A stretch of 64,000 nucleotides of DNA from positions 124,001 through 188,000 of the forward strand of contig JAFARO010000010.1 of assembly GCA_019245415.1 (NCBI GenBank), read 5' to 3'. The notes beneath the pieces are model-generated. The model ran no database searches. It was given only the letters and a program-made list of their open reading frames with translations, and had not been told where the DNA came from. Both the position numbers and the translations under genes were made by a program. Below are positions 1-8,983 of the stretch, in pieces; positions within the stretch are counted from its first letter, which is position 1; every line of letters begins with the position of its first letter. This stretch comes from Alphaproteobacteria bacterium. Its GTDB lineage: Bacteria; Pseudomonadota; Alphaproteobacteria; Micropepsales; Micropepsaceae.

Positions 1-139
1 TGGGGCAGAACGGAGCGCCTTCGTTGTCGGCGAACCGGATGGACTTGAAAGCCTCGTAAGCCTCCTCATCCGACATACGAAGAATGGCCGCCAGCGAGAG
101 GGTGCGGGCTTTGCCGGAAAGGAGGAAATGCTGTGCCAT
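1..139 (-). CDS. IS1595-family transposase, N-terminal fragment cut by window edge
   Basis: Reading from the ATG at 139 on the minus strand gives 46 residues beginning MAQHFLLSGKARTLSL, followed by ILRMSDEEAYEAFKSIRF and ending at a Cys-Pro. This matches the conserved N-terminus of IS1595/ISXO2-type transposases, which continues into a CxxC zinc-ribbon domain. The window ends before the zinc ribbon and the DDE nuclease domain, so I cannot tell whether the element is intact. Its presence directly upstream of the mnmG region marks this end of the window as insertion-prone. The family call rests on residue pattern only. Confidence 0.72.
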   Translation of the reverse strand, partial: MAQHFLLSGKARTLSLAAILRMSDEEAYEAFKSIRFADNEGAPFCP

Positions 140-149
140 TTGTCATCGC

Positions 150-219
150 ATCCAGTGATATTATGCACTGGATATAGCGATAGACTTCTGCGGATGCAAG
201 TAATACATTCACTGCATCC
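150..219. promoter_or_regulatory. two inverted repeats between the transposase and the DUF6471 gene
   Basis: ATCCAGTG (150-157) and CACTGGAT (166-173) form a perfect 8-bp inverted repeat. GGATGCA (192-198) and TGCATCC (213-219) form a second one. They fill the 103-bp gap between two divergently read genes. They could be operators, or they could belong to the end of the insertion sequence. The sequence alone does not decide. Confidence 0.4.
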
Positions 220-242
220 GATGATGTTAATGGACCTGACAG

Positions 243-488
243 ATGCCGAAAAATACCTTTAAATCCAATCCCTTAACCGCCAAATACGAGGAAAGGGCCA
301 AAAACCTGCTTAAAGGGGAATTGAAAAGACAGGGCTTGACCTACGCCGATCTGGCGGAGCGCCTAGCCGCCCTTGGAGTGCAAGAGACGGAACGAAATCT
401 TGCGAACAAAATCAGCCGCGGGGGATTTACTGCGGCCTTTCTCCTACAATGCTTTGATTCTCTTAAACTCGACGTGATCCGCCTATGA
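243..488 (+). CDS. DUF6471 domain protein, small putative DNA-binding regulator
   Basis: An 81-residue protein that is almost entirely the DUF6471 module: a helix with LLKGELKRQGLTYADLAERL, then GVQETERNLANKISRGGF and AAFLLQCF. The pattern resembles a compact helix-turn-helix fold. Members of this family are small bacterial proteins without a proven biochemical role, often found near mobile elements. The base composition is clearly less GC-rich than mnmG downstream, and an IS1595-type transposase lies upstream, so this gene was probably acquired by transfer. DNA binding is an inference. Confidence 0.68.
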   Translation: MPKNTFKSNPLTAKYEERAKNLLKGELKRQGLTYADLAERLAALGVQETERNLANKISRGGFTAAFLLQCFDSLKLDVIRL

Positions 489-602
489 GGCGCCCAAAAG
501 AACATGGACCAAGCCCCATGATCCGAGTGCCCAGCCTAGAACCACTGCGGCGATTCCGGGCGCAAACGCGCGCATTCCTAGTCGTGGGGCATTGAGCCAG
601 AT

Positions 603-1298
603 ATGAGCGATCCCGGCGCACCCAATGCCAATACCCAGCACAAGAAGCATGACGCCTTTGATTGGGCCGGGCTGATCATCGCTGTGTTGGGACTGATTGC
701 CGTTGTGGCCTACACGAGTGTTTCCTATTGGCAGGCCAAACTTACCAAACAAGCCCTCGTATTTGGAAATCAGCCATTCGTAAGCGCGTCCGAAACCATC
801 ACGACCTACGACGACCGAGCTAAGGCGTGGCCCGTAACTGTAAGTTGGCAAAACAGCGGCAACACTGCTGCCCTCAGCGCCCATGCGGTCGTCAACTTCA
901 AAGCGATGGAAACGCCCCTCACAAAGGATTTTGCCTTCCCGGATTTGATCGATGGCCCCGGATCGGCAATGCTTATCCCTCCCAAAACGACCATCGCCAG
1001 CGTCGCCGTCGGGCTCCCTTACAGCGATGGTGTCGCTATAAGAAATGGGGATAAGTTCGGTTATATCTGGGGGCACATAACCTACAAGGATACGCTCGAC
1101 AGGAGCGTTGTGCATATCACCCAGTTCTGCACGCAGGTGACTGTGCAGGCCGTCACTGACCCGCCCAAGGCCCAACCCGGGAAGCTTATGCCCCAAAACG
1201 CAGCAACGGTCCCGGTCATGAATTACACTCTCCTCCCATGTTCGTTCCACAATTGCTCCGATGACGACTGCAAGGTGCAAAGCACTAATACAGAATAG
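603..1298 (+). CDS. membrane-anchored protein of unknown function
   Basis: A 231-residue protein. After a polar N-terminus, residues about 20-40 (WAGLIIAVLGLIAVVAYTSV) form one transmembrane helix. The remainder is a soluble, beta-rich domain presumably on the periplasmic side, with a Cys-containing C-terminal tail (CSFHNCSDDDC). No family is recognised. Large antisense frames overlap this gene, but only the plus-strand frame has a plausible membrane segment and natural composition. Like the DUF6471 gene before it, its GC content is lower than in the core genes, which suggests it belongs to the same acquired patch. Confidence 0.6.
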   Translation: MSDPGAPNANTQHKKHDAFDWAGLIIAVLGLIAVVAYTSVSYWQAKLTKQALVFGNQPFVSASETITTYDDRAKAWPVTVSWQNSGNTAALSAHAVVNFKAMETPLTKDFAFPDLIDGPGSAMLIPPKTTIASVAVGLPYSDGVAIRNGDKFGYIWGHITYKDTLDRSVVHITQFCTQVTVQAVTDPPKAQPGKLMPQNAATVPVMNYTLLPCSFHNCSDDDCKVQSTNTE

Positions 1299-1437
1299 CG
1301 CCTCGGCCTTACCAAAAATCCCGCATTCCTTCGCTCTCCCTTTGTGAGAGCGGTATCAGCTAGCAATTTGGCCCCTATTCGATCCGGTACTAGGTCCGGG
1401 GCCTTGGAACTCTGCTACCTAATACCGCAAATAGCGC

Positions 1438-1451
1438 GTTTCACGTGAAAC
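1438..1451. promoter_or_regulatory. parS: parS centromere site 1
   Basis: GTTTCACGTGAAAC is a perfect 14-bp palindrome matching the universal chromosomal ParB-binding parS consensus. It lies 45 bp before mnmG and 3.3 kb before parB. It also marks the boundary between the accessory patch and the core partition locus. Confidence 0.93.
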
Positions 1452-1496
1452 TATGCGGGTCTTGCCACCCGTCGACGAACTCCCTAATCACCGCGC

Positions 1497-3356
1497 ATGA
1501 GCGGCTTCGACGTCATCGTCATCGGAGGCGGCCATGCCGGCTGTGAGGCCGCGGCCGCATCGGCGCGGTTCGGCGCCAGGACACTGCTGCTCACGCACAA
1601 GCTCGCAACAATCGGCGAGATGTCCTGCAACCCCGCCATCGGAGGCGTGGGAAAAGGCCATCTGGTCCGCGAGATCGATGCGCTCGACGGCTTGATGGGC
1701 CGAGTCGCCGACGCTGCTGGCATCCAGTTCCGCATGCTGAATCGGCGAAAGGGGCCGGCGGTATGGGGCCCCCGCGCCCAGGCGGACCGCAAGCTCTATC
1801 GAAATGCGATGCAGGCGGCACTGCGAGAGCAGGGAAACCTGGCCATTCGTGCCGAGGCCGTCGAGGACTTGATCGTGACCGGCCGCCAGGTGGGCGGCGT
1901 GATCACGGCGCGGGGCGAGCACGTCCGCGCGCGCGCGGTGATTCTGACCACGGGCACTTTCCTGCGCGGCTTGATCCATATGGGCGAACGCACGATCCCG
2001 GCAGGGCGGGTCGGGGATGCACCGAGTTTGGGTCTCTCCAACACGTTGTATGGCTTGGGCTTTGCGATGGGCCGGCTCAAGACCGGGACGCCGCCGCGGC
2101 TCGATGGCAAGACCATCGACTGGCCGTCGCTGGAGGTACAACACGGCGATGACCCGCCCGTGCCGTTCTCGTTCCTGACGGAGCGGATCGCAACCGCCCA
2201 GACCGTCTGCCATATCACGCGCACGACCGCGCAAAGCCATGCGCTCATTCGCGCCAATCTGCATCGCGCGCCTATGTATTCGGGCCAAATTGAGAGCGCC
2301 GGACCGCGCTACTGCCCCTCGATCGAGGACAAGGTCGTACGCTTTGCCGCGCGCGATAGTCACCAGATTTTCCTAGAACCGGAAGGACTGGACGACGACA
2401 CGATCTATCCCAACGGCATCTCCACGTCGCTGCCTGAGGACGTGCAGATTGCGCTGCTCCAGACCATTCCCGGGCTGGAAAAGGCGGCGCTGCGGCGCCC
2501 AGGATATGCGATCGAATACGACTATGTGGATCCGCGCGAACTGATGCCGTCGCTCGAGACAAAGCGCATCGGTGGCCTTTATTTCGCGGGGCAGATCAAT
2601 GGGACGACGGGCTACGAGGAGGCGGCCGCCCAAGGGCTGATGGCGGGGTGGAATGCCGCGCGCCGTTGCGGCAACGCCGATCCTATCATTCTCGACAGGG
2701 CCCAGGCCTATATTGGCGTGCTCGTGGACGATTTGGTGACCAAGGGGGTGACGGAGCCCTATCGCATGTTCACCTCGCGCGCGGAATATCGCCTGAGCCT
2801 GCGCGCGGACAATGCGGACCAGCGATTGACCCAGCGGGGCATCGAGGGTGGCATCGTACAATCCGAGCGCCGCGCAGCTTTCGAGGACAAGCTTGAGGCG
2901 TTGGGCTTGGCGAGGGCCAAGCTGCAAAGCCTGATGCTCACGCCGAACGCGGCCCAGGCACTCGGGATCGCAGTGCGCGCGGATGGTGTTCGCCGCAACG
3001 CATTGGAATTACTTACTTTTCCGGATGTGACCCCGACTACCCTCCTGCGCCTCTGGCCGGAGCTTGGGGAATTGAAGCGCTGTTTTTTGAATCAGCTTTG
3101 CATCGATGCGCAATATGCCGGCTATCTGGGTCGGCAGGAGGCCGATATCGTCGCCTTCCGTAAGGACGAGGCGTTGGCATTGCCGGCGAGCCTCGATTAT
3201 GGGGAAATTCCCGGCCTTTCCTCCGAAGTTTCGCAAAAGTTGTCCACGATTCGTCCCTTGACGCTCGGGCAGGCGGCACGGATCGAAGGAGTCACGCCGG
3301 CCGCGCTGACGCTGGTTCTTAGCCATATCCGCCACAGGGCCAAGCGTGTCGCCTGA
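1497..3356 (+). CDS. mnmG: tRNA uridine-5-carboxymethylaminomethyl modification enzyme MnmG (GidA)
   Basis: A 619-residue protein of full family length. With MnmE it uses FAD and methylene-tetrahydrofolate to modify the wobble uridine (U34) of several tRNAs in the cytoplasm. The N-terminus carries the FAD-binding dinucleotide motif ([14 protein letters not shown]). [33 protein letters not shown] and [16 protein letters not shown] are family signatures. The gene overlaps rsmG by 11 bp and appears co-transcribed with rsmG-parA-parB. The usual upstream partner mnmE is absent here: an accessory patch lies there instead. Confidence 0.97.
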   Translation: MSGFDVIVIGGGHAGCEAAAASARFGARTLLLTHKLATIGEMSCNPAIGGVGKGHLVREIDALDGLMGRVADAAGIQFRMLNRRKGPAVWGPRAQADRKLYRNAMQAALREQGNLAIRAEAVEDLIVTGRQVGGVITARGEHVRARAVILTTGTFLRGLIHMGERTIPAGRVGDAPSLGLSNTLYGLGFAMGRLKTGTPPRLDGKTIDWPSLEVQHGDDPPVPFSFLTERIATAQTVCHITRTTAQSHALIRANLHRAPMYSGQIESAGPRYCPSIEDKVVRFAARDSHQIFLEPEGLDDDTIYPNGISTSLPEDVQIALLQTIPGLEKAALRRPGYAIEYDYVDPRELMPSLETKRIGGLYFAGQINGTTGYEEAAAQGLMAGWNAARRCGNADPIILDRAQAYIGVLVDDLVTKGVTEPYRMFTSRAEYRLSLRADNADQRLTQRGIEGGIVQSERRAAFEDKLEALGLARAKLQSLMLTPNAAQALGIAVRADGVRRNALELLTFPDVTPTTLLRLWPELGELKRCFLNQLCIDAQYAGYLGRQEADIVAFRKDEALALPASLDYGEIPGLSSEVSQKLSTIRPLTLGQAARIEGVTPAALTLVLSHIRHRAKRVA

Positions 3357-4005
3357 GGAATTCGCCGCTGCGCAGGGTGTTTCACGTGAAACGCTGGCAC
3401 GCTTGAAGGCTTATGTAGGGATGCTGGAGGACTGGAATGCGCGCCACAATCTCGTGTCGCGAAGCTCCCTCGAAGACGTCTGGCGCCGGCATGTTTTGGA
3501 CAGCGCCCAGCTCGTCCGGCATGTCCCCTCCTCGGCTGCAACTCTGATCGATTTGGGCAGCGGTGCGGGTTTTCCAGGCCTCGTCTTGGCCGAGCTGTTG
3601 CGGGAGCGAGTCCGGGTCACGCTTGTCGAAGCGACCCGCAAGAAATGCGAGTTTCTTAAGACCGTGGCGGCCCGCCTGGAATTGAATTGCGAAATTCGCA
3701 ATCGCCGAATCGAAGACGGCCTGCCGGAGCGGTTCGATGTCATCACCGCGAGAGCCTGTGCGCCGCTGAGTCGCCTCCTAGGCTATGCACAGCATTTCTC
3801 GGCGCCCGGAACGATCGCTCTGTTTCTCAAGGGTCAAAATCTAGCGGTCGAATTGACCGAGGCACGCAAATGCTGGAAAATCGGGGCACTTGAACATCCA
3901 AGCCGGACCGACCCTCTGGGCACCGTCCTGGAGGTTGTGGAGTTCCATCATGTCCAAAAGGCCGCGAGTCCTCGTCGTCGCCAATCAGAAGGGCGGCGTC
4001 GGTAA
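3346..4005 (+). CDS. rsmG: 16S rRNA (guanine527-N7)-methyltransferase RsmG (GidB)
   Basis: A 219-residue class I SAM-dependent methyltransferase that modifies G527 of 16S rRNA. The SAM-binding motif is [31 protein letters not shown] follows. Translation begins at a GTG inside the mnmG 3' end. The segment [10 protein letters not shown] is encoded by DNA containing a perfect parS palindrome, an arrangement known from other alphaproteobacteria. The C-terminus runs 56 bp into parA in another frame, and its last residues ([10 protein letters not shown]) are dictated by the overlapping parA Walker region. Confidence 0.96.
   Translation: MSPEEFAAAQGVSRETLARLKAYVGMLEDWNARHNLVSRSSLEDVWRRHVLDSAQLVRHVPSSAATLIDLGSGAGFPGLVLAELLRERVRVTLVEATRKKCEFLKTVAARLELNCEIRNRRIEDGLPERFDVITARACAPLSRLLGYAQHFSAPGTIALFLKGQNLAVELTEARKCWKIGALEHPSRTDPLGTVLEVVEFHHVQKAASPRRRQSEGRRR
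3379..3392. promoter_or_regulatory. parS: parS centromere site 2, inside rsmG
   Basis: A second perfect GTTTCACGTGAAAC palindrome, in frame within rsmG codons for V-S-R-E-T. It is 1.94 kb from site 1 and 1.36 kb from parB, so ParB can nucleate at two sites flanking mnmG. Confidence 0.93.
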
Positions 4006-4750
4006 GACCACAACCGCAATCAATCTGGGCACGGCGCTGGCTGCAGTCGGCGAGCCCACCTTGCTCGTCGACCTCGATCCCCAAGGCAATGCCTCCACCG
4101 GCCTGGGCATCCCGCGCTCCGAGCGAAGGCTCACCACCTACGATGTGCTGATGGGCCAAGCCAAGGTGGCGGACGCGCTGATGGCGACCCGCATCCCGCG
4201 TCTTTCGCTCATCCCCTCGACGGTCGACCTCTCCGGCGCCGAGCTCGAAATGATCGAAATGGAGCGGCGCAATTTCCGTCTGCGCGACGCGCTGGACGAA
4301 TATTCCGTGCACGGAGTTCCGGCTTTTTCCTACGTGCTGATCGATTGCCCGCCATCGCTGAGTCTGCTCACCGTGAACGCGATGGCGGCCGCCGATGCCG
4401 TGGTTGTGCCGCTGCAATGCGAGTTCTTCGCGCTGGAGGGTCTCTCACAGCTGCTCAAGACGATCGATCTGGTCCGTGTCAATCTCAATCCGCGGCTCGA
4501 GATCCAGGGCATCGTGCTCACCATGTTCGACAAGCGCAACAAGCTCTCCGACCAGGTCGCCGCGGATGTACGCCAGAACATGGGCGACAAGGTCTATCGC
4601 ACGGTGATCCCGCGAAACGTGCGCATCTCGGAAGCACCGAGCCACGGCTTGCCGGCGCTGGTGTACGACCTGCGCTGCCCCGGCGCGCAGGCCTACATCA
4701 AGCTCGCGGGCGAATTGATCCAGCGTGAAAGGCTGAGGACGGCGGCATGA
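3950..4750 (+). CDS. parA: chromosome-partitioning ATPase ParA
   Basis: A 266-residue ParA/Soj-type ATPase that drives segregation of ParB-parS complexes over the nucleoid. The deviant Walker A motif [13 protein letters not shown] is at residues about 14-26, the Walker A' region LVDLDPQGNASTGLG follows, and the Walker B region is VLIDCPPSLSLLT. The ATG at 3950 is preferred over an upstream in-frame ATG because family members begin about a dozen residues before the Walker A motif. The gene overlaps rsmG upstream and parB downstream (ATGA). Confidence 0.96.
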   Translation: MSKRPRVLVVANQKGGVGKTTTAINLGTALAAVGEPTLLVDLDPQGNASTGLGIPRSERRLTTYDVLMGQAKVADALMATRIPRLSLIPSTVDLSGAELEMIEMERRNFRLRDALDEYSVHGVPAFSYVLIDCPPSLSLLTVNAMAAADAVVVPLQCEFFALEGLSQLLKTIDLVRVNLNPRLEIQGIVLTMFDKRNKLSDQVAADVRQNMGDKVYRTVIPRNVRISEAPSHGLPALVYDLRCPGAQAYIKLAGELIQRERLRTAA

Positions 4751-5595
4751 TGGCGGCAAAGTCGGGACTAGGACGCGGCCTTTCTGCATTGATCGGCGAG
4801 GAAGCGGTGCCGACACGCGGGGAAGCGCGCGCGGTGCGGTCGCTGCCGATCGCGTTCTTGCGGCCGAACCGCTTCCAGCCGCGCAAGAGTTTCGCGCCGG
4901 AGGAGCTGCAGGATCTCACCGACTCGGTGCGGCAGAAGGGAATTCTTCAGCCCATCCTGGTGCGGCCTTTGGGACTCGACAGCTACGAGATCGTGGCCGG
5001 CGAGCGGCGCTGGCGCGCGGCCCAACAGGCCAAGCTCCACGATGTGCCCGTTGTCGTCCGCGACATGAGCGACGCCGAGGCGCTTGAGCTTGCGATCGTC
5101 GAAAACGTCCAGCGCGCCGATCTCAATGCCATCGAGGAAGCGGCCGCTTACCACGAACTGACGGACCGCTTCGGCTACACCCAGGAGCGCATCGCCAACG
5201 AAGTTGGCAAGAGCCGCAGCCACGTAGCCAATACACTGCGCCTGCTCAATCTGCCGGAAAGCGTGAAGGCGATGGTTCGAGAGGGCCGGCTCTCCGCAGG
5301 ACATGCCCGAACACTGTTAGGTGTCGAGGATCCTGAGCGGCTCGCGCGGGAGATCGTTGAGGCCGGCCTTAACGTTCGCGAGGCCGAACGGCGTTCGAAG
5401 ACCACTCGCGGCCCGAACAAGGCTCGGGCCCCAAAAGACGTCAACATCAACGCAATAGAATCCAGACTATCCAATGGCTTGGGATTGAAAGTTCAGATCG
5501 TACACAAAGGGGATAAAGGTGGGGATATCCGGATATTCTATCGAACGCTGGAGCAGCTGGACGATCTGATCCGCCGGCTTGGCAACGGCGGCTGA
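4747..5595 (+). CDS. parB: chromosome-partitioning protein ParB
   Basis: A 282-residue CTP-dependent DNA clamp that loads at parS. It starts with the ParA-interacting segment GLGRGLSALIGE. The ParB/Srx nucleotide domain follows with the GERRWRAA box, then a helix-turn-helix (TQERIANEVGKSRSHVANTLRLL). The C-terminal dimerisation domain ends in LEQLDDLIRRL. It is translationally coupled to parA and its cognate parS sites lie 1.4 and 3.3 kb upstream. Confidence 0.97.
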   Translation: MMAAKSGLGRGLSALIGEEAVPTRGEARAVRSLPIAFLRPNRFQPRKSFAPEELQDLTDSVRQKGILQPILVRPLGLDSYEIVAGERRWRAAQQAKLHDVPVVVRDMSDAEALELAIVENVQRADLNAIEEAAAYHELTDRFGYTQERIANEVGKSRSHVANTLRLLNLPESVKAMVREGRLSAGHARTLLGVEDPERLAREIVEAGLNVREAERRSKTTRGPNKARAPKDVNINAIESRLSNGLGLKVQIVHKGDKGGDIRIFYRTLEQLDDLIRRLGNGG

Positions 5596-5606
5596 ATTTG
5601 CCTCTT

Positions 5607-5633
5607 GCCGGCATCAAGCATCAGGGTGCCGGC
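5607..5633. terminator. candidate bidirectional hairpin between parB and hisA
   Basis: GCCGGCA (5607-5613) and TGCCGGC (5627-5633) form a 7-bp GC-rich stem between two convergent genes. It overlaps the last codons of hisA. There is no long T-tract, so its efficiency as an intrinsic terminator is uncertain. Confidence 0.45.
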
Positions 5634-6370
5634 TTGGCTGACCGAACGCCGTTCGCAACCTCCAGCGCCGACACTGCATCGATCCGGCCGTCATACAGGG
5701 CCCGACCGATAACCACGCCTTCGATATTGGGCACATCGGCCGCGACAAGGGCCTCGATATCCTCAATCCCGCCGACGCCGCCGGAGGCGATCACTGGAAG
5801 TGGCACCGCTTCGGCCAGCGCGCGGGTGGCGGCGACATTAACACCGCCGAGAAGTCCGTCCTTCTCGACATCGGTGAACAGGAGCGCGGCGACGCCCAAA
5901 TCCTCGAAGCGGCGGCCGAGTTCGACCGGCGTCACCTCCGACGCTTCGCCCCACCCCTCGACAGCGACCTTGCCGGCGCGGGTGTCGGCTCCCACCACGA
6001 TCCGTCCCGGAAAGCGCCGCGCAGCCTCCGCCACCAACGCTGGGCTCTTGAGCGCCGCAGTCCCCAGGATCACGCGCGCGATGCCTCTCGAAAGCCACCA
6101 CTCGATCGCCGCCAAGTCGCGAATGCCACCGCCCAGCTGAATCGGCAGTTTCGTCGCCGCCCGTATGGCCTGGACAGCCCCGGCATTTGCCGAGCGGCCC
6201 GCAAAGGCGCCATCCAAGTCCACACAATGCAGCCAGGAAAACCCCAATCGCTCGAATGCGAGCGCTTGCGCAACGGGGTCCGGATTGTAAACAGTCGCGC
6301 TTGCCATTTCGCCCCGCGCCAGCCGCACACAGTGCCCGTTCTTCAGGTCGATGGCGGGGTACAGGATCAT
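5621..6370 (-). CDS. hisA: phosphoribosylformimino-5-aminoimidazole carboxamide ribotide isomerase HisA
   Basis: A 249-residue (beta/alpha)8-barrel enzyme of histidine biosynthesis that isomerises ProFAR to PRFAR. It begins [17 protein letters not shown], with the catalytic Asp in the first strand. [28 protein letters not shown] and VIASGGVGG are the phosphate-binding and catalytic segments. An in-frame upstream extension is rejected because family members begin at this Met. The start overlaps the hisH stop by 4 bp, so hisH-hisA are co-translated. hisF is not adjacent and not in the window. Confidence 0.96.
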   Translation of the reverse strand: MILYPAIDLKNGHCVRLARGEMASATVYNPDPVAQALAFERLGFSWLHCVDLDGAFAGRSANAGAVQAIRAATKLPIQLGGGIRDLAAIEWWLSRGIARVILGTAALKSPALVAEAARRFPGRIVVGADTRAGKVAVEGWGEASEVTPVELGRRFEDLGVAALLFTDVEKDGLLGGVNVAATRALAEAVPLPVIASGGVGGIEDIEALVAADVPNIEGVVIGRALYDGRIDAVSALEVANGVRSAKPAP

Positions 6371-7011
6371 GGCCGCCACCGCAGAAAATTGCCGAGGATC
6401 GCCAAGCCCACGGACTGGCTCTTCTCCGGATGAAACTGGACGCCCGCAATGTTGTCGCGGCCGACCGCGGCGGTGAATGACCCGCCATAGTCTGCGGTCG
6501 CCAGCACATAGGAAAGCTGGCATGGCCGCATCACGAAGGAGTGCACGAAATACACATAGGCCTCGTTCGCAATTCCTCGAAACAGTGGATGCGGATGCGC
6601 CGGCGTGATCCCATTCCACCCGATATGCGGAATCCGACAGGCGGGATCGTCAGGCGATAGCGGCACGACCTCGCCGGCGATCCAATCCAGGCCGCGATGA
6701 TCGCCGAACTCGCGACCGACCGTCGCCAGCAGCTGCATCCCGACACAGATGCCAAGGAATGGAACGCCTCGCCCGAGGACCGATTCCTCCAGCGCCTCGA
6801 CCAGTCCGGGGACCGCTGCCAGCCCTTGCATGCAGTCCGCGAAAGCTCCAACCCCAGGCAGCACGATGCGGTCGGCCGCGGCAACGTCGTGCGGATCGGC
6901 CGTGACTTTGACGGTAAGCCTGCTGCCAACTTCAGCGTCGGCACGCTCCAAAGCCTTCGCGGCGGAGCGCAAATTCCCCGAACCACAGTCGATCAAAGCC
7001 AGGACACTCAT
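6367..7011 (-). CDS. hisH: imidazole glycerol phosphate synthase glutaminase subunit HisH
   Basis: A 214-residue class I glutamine amidotransferase that supplies ammonia to HisF in histidine synthesis. The N-terminus is [12 protein letters not shown], the nucleophilic Cys sits in [12 protein letters not shown], and the His-Glu pair in QFHPEKSQ. It lies directly upstream of hisA with a 4-bp overlap and 35 bp downstream of the DUF4153 gene on the same strand. Its usual partner hisF is missing from this cluster, and hisB is 54 kb away, so the his genes are dispersed. Confidence 0.96.
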   Translation of the reverse strand: MSVLALIDCGSGNLRSAAKALERADAEVGSRLTVKVTADPHDVAAADRIVLPGVGAFADCMQGLAAVPGLVEALEESVLGRGVPFLGICVGMQLLATVGREFGDHRGLDWIAGEVVPLSPDDPACRIPHIGWNGITPAHPHPLFRGIANEAYVYFVHSFVMRPCQLSYVLATADYGGSFTAAVGRDNIAGVQFHPEKSQSVGLAILGNFLRWRP

Positions 7012-7046
7012 GCATCCCGCTTACTGGCACGCCATCCAAAGCGCAA

Positions 7047-8837
7047 CTACTTGGGACAGGGCCTCTCGCCAAAGATCGGACCGGGAGTCTCGAAATGGAA
7101 TCGCACTCCTTGAACGACAATGTCGTCCATCGGGTCTTGCGGGCGGGCTGTTTGAAAGCGGTGTTCGCGCAGGGCATCGAAAAACGCGGAACAGCCTCGG
7201 GCAAACGCGGATCCCCGAAGTCTCCATTGCCCCGGGGCCTGTTCCTTGAACACTTGGGCGGAACTGCCATCGAATACGATGACTTCCGGCCTCCCGTCGC
7301 CGTCCTGATCGGAAAGCACGGCATCGCAGGTTTCGTTACTGGGGCCAAGGCACGCCAGCCATTGCGCAGAAGCAGGATCGTCCTTGGCACTTAACTTCAG
7401 AAAGCCTGCCGGCAATATCGTGCCTTTGGGATATACCGTCAGCCGATCCGAAAGCGGCCTAAAGACGAAGGTCCGCGGCAGCGCGTAATACGAAGTCGCC
7501 GCAAGGGCGGCTGCAGCGCTTTTCCGAACCGCTTGCGGATGCGGCGCCGCCGCCAGACGCTGCAATGCTTCATTTCCGAAGCGCGCCGCATGGAAGCGCA
7601 GATAGCGGAAATCGAATTGCTCCGGCTTCACCTTGCCGCTCTCAAGTCGCGCCACTTGGCTGTCGACGGCGATGCGCGCCGGATCTGCGATGGGAGAGAA
7701 GATGACGCCAAGGACGATCAGGATCAGGATGGCCGTGACGAAGTTCCAACGCTCGATCAGATGGCGCGAGGGCACGAAGGAGTTCAGGGCGTAGCCGATC
7801 GCATAGGACGCAGCGACCAGTGCACAGGCTGCGCTCGCAATCCTTTCCACTGTCCAGCCGTATTGCCGCACGCGCAGTGCAATGCCGTAGATCGCCAGTC
7901 CCGCGATCGGCACGAGCAGGAGCGACGCCGCGCGAATGGCATAGGCGAATATGCCCGCGGCGCGACGTTCGTCCTCACCGTCCTGATAGGCCGCGTTGAT
8001 CAGCACCACCAGCGCGGCCGCAGCCAGCAACAGCGACGCGCTGGCGCGTCGCGTGGCCCATAGGGGCTCGAGCCCGGTAAAGGGCAGGCTGGCAAGAAAG
8101 CCTGCCGCGATCACCGCCATCAGCGGCAAGAGCCAGGACAGCAGCACCAATGCGAGGGTGCGCAATCCGCGAACGAATCCGGCTCGCACATCGCTGACAT
8201 GCAGCGCCACGGCGGTCGCCAGGGTCGTAGCGGGGATCGCGAACCAGCGGTGCTCGATCAGCTTCTGGAAAAAATCCAGCTTGATCAGCTTGAACAACTC
8301 GGCGCCGAGCCACAGGACCAGCCAGAAGGCCCCGACGAACAGGAACGCCAGGGCAAACTGAACGCCCAGCTTCCAGGCGACGTCGAAATGAGTCGGGTAC
8401 GACGCCATGAACCGGCGGTCCGCATCTCCGCCGCTGATCAGCGCATGGGCGATGAACAGACCGGCTGAGAGAAAGAACCAAAGGGCAAAGGTCGGGATCA
8501 GTCTCTGCGTGCTCTCGTTCTGACCGCCATACCACAGGAACTCATGCGGCCAGCGCCAGATGTCGTACCAGGCCAGCGACCAGATGATCGCACCCGCGAC
8601 AGCAGTCCAAAGGACGAGCGTCAGCGCGCGCAGATTGCCCGCGCCTTGCATGACCAGCAGCGGCGCCAGCACTGCCAGCATCAAGAGAGGCGCAAAGAGA
8701 TAGCCGTCGGTCGCCGGCCAGCTATGCCCGTCATAGGCATCGTAGAGGAAATAGAGTGCCGCGCCTTGCGCCAAACCCAGTGCGAGGCGCACCCCGATGA
8801 TCGCGGGAGCGACACCCGCCTGCTGCTCGCTGTCCAT
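7047..8837 (-). CDS. DUF4153 polytopic membrane protein
   Basis: A 596-residue protein. About twelve hydrophobic helices occupy residues 1-410 (for example LMLAVLAPLLVMQGAG and ALVLLSWLLPLMAVIAAGFLASL). IALRVRQYGWTVERI is typical of DUF4153 proteins. The C-terminal 180 residues are soluble and include DQDGDGRPEVIVFDGS, which looks like a calcium-binding FG-GAP-like loop. The ATG at 8837 was chosen because the longer frame upstream runs antiparallel in composition to the lepA 3' end. The gene is between lepA and hisH on the same strand. The molecular role is unknown. Confidence 0.75.
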   Translation of the reverse strand: MDSEQQAGVAPAIIGVRLALGLAQGAALYFLYDAYDGHSWPATDGYLFAPLLMLAVLAPLLVMQGAGNLRALTLVLWTAVAGAIIWSLAWYDIWRWPHEFLWYGGQNESTQRLIPTFALWFFLSAGLFIAHALISGGDADRRFMASYPTHFDVAWKLGVQFALAFLFVGAFWLVLWLGAELFKLIKLDFFQKLIEHRWFAIPATTLATAVALHVSDVRAGFVRGLRTLALVLLSWLLPLMAVIAAGFLASLPFTGLEPLWATRRASASLLLAAAALVVLINAAYQDGEDERRAAGIFAYAIRAASLLLVPIAGLAIYGIALRVRQYGWTVERIASAACALVAASYAIGYALNSFVPSRHLIERWNFVTAILILIVLGVIFSPIADPARIAVDSQVARLESGKVKPEQFDFRYLRFHAARFGNEALQRLAAAPHPQAVRKSAAAALAATSYYALPRTFVFRPLSDRLTVYPKGTILPAGFLKLSAKDDPASAQWLACLGPSNETCDAVLSDQDGDGRPEVIVFDGSSAQVFKEQAPGQWRLRGSAFARGCSAFFDALREHRFQTARPQDPMDDIVVQGVRFHFETPGPIFGERPCPK

Positions 8838-8983
8838 GCCCGCCCCTCTACCCCTTGGCCGAAAGCATAGCACAATTTGCAACCGAGTGACGGCGGCGCC
8901 TGTCACACCGCCAGAGGTACGGGGAACGTAGAAATTGCAGACTTCGCGACGGATGACATGCCACGCAAGGCGGCCTGGACGGC

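Noticed and set aside
483-1280. 265-residue minus-strand frame
   Set aside because: It is antisense to the membrane-anchored protein at 603-1298, has an unnatural composition and matches no family pattern.
1299-1437. Possible replication origin next to parS
   Set aside because: I saw no cluster of DnaA boxes or AT-rich unwinding region. Proximity to parAB alone does not place oriC here.
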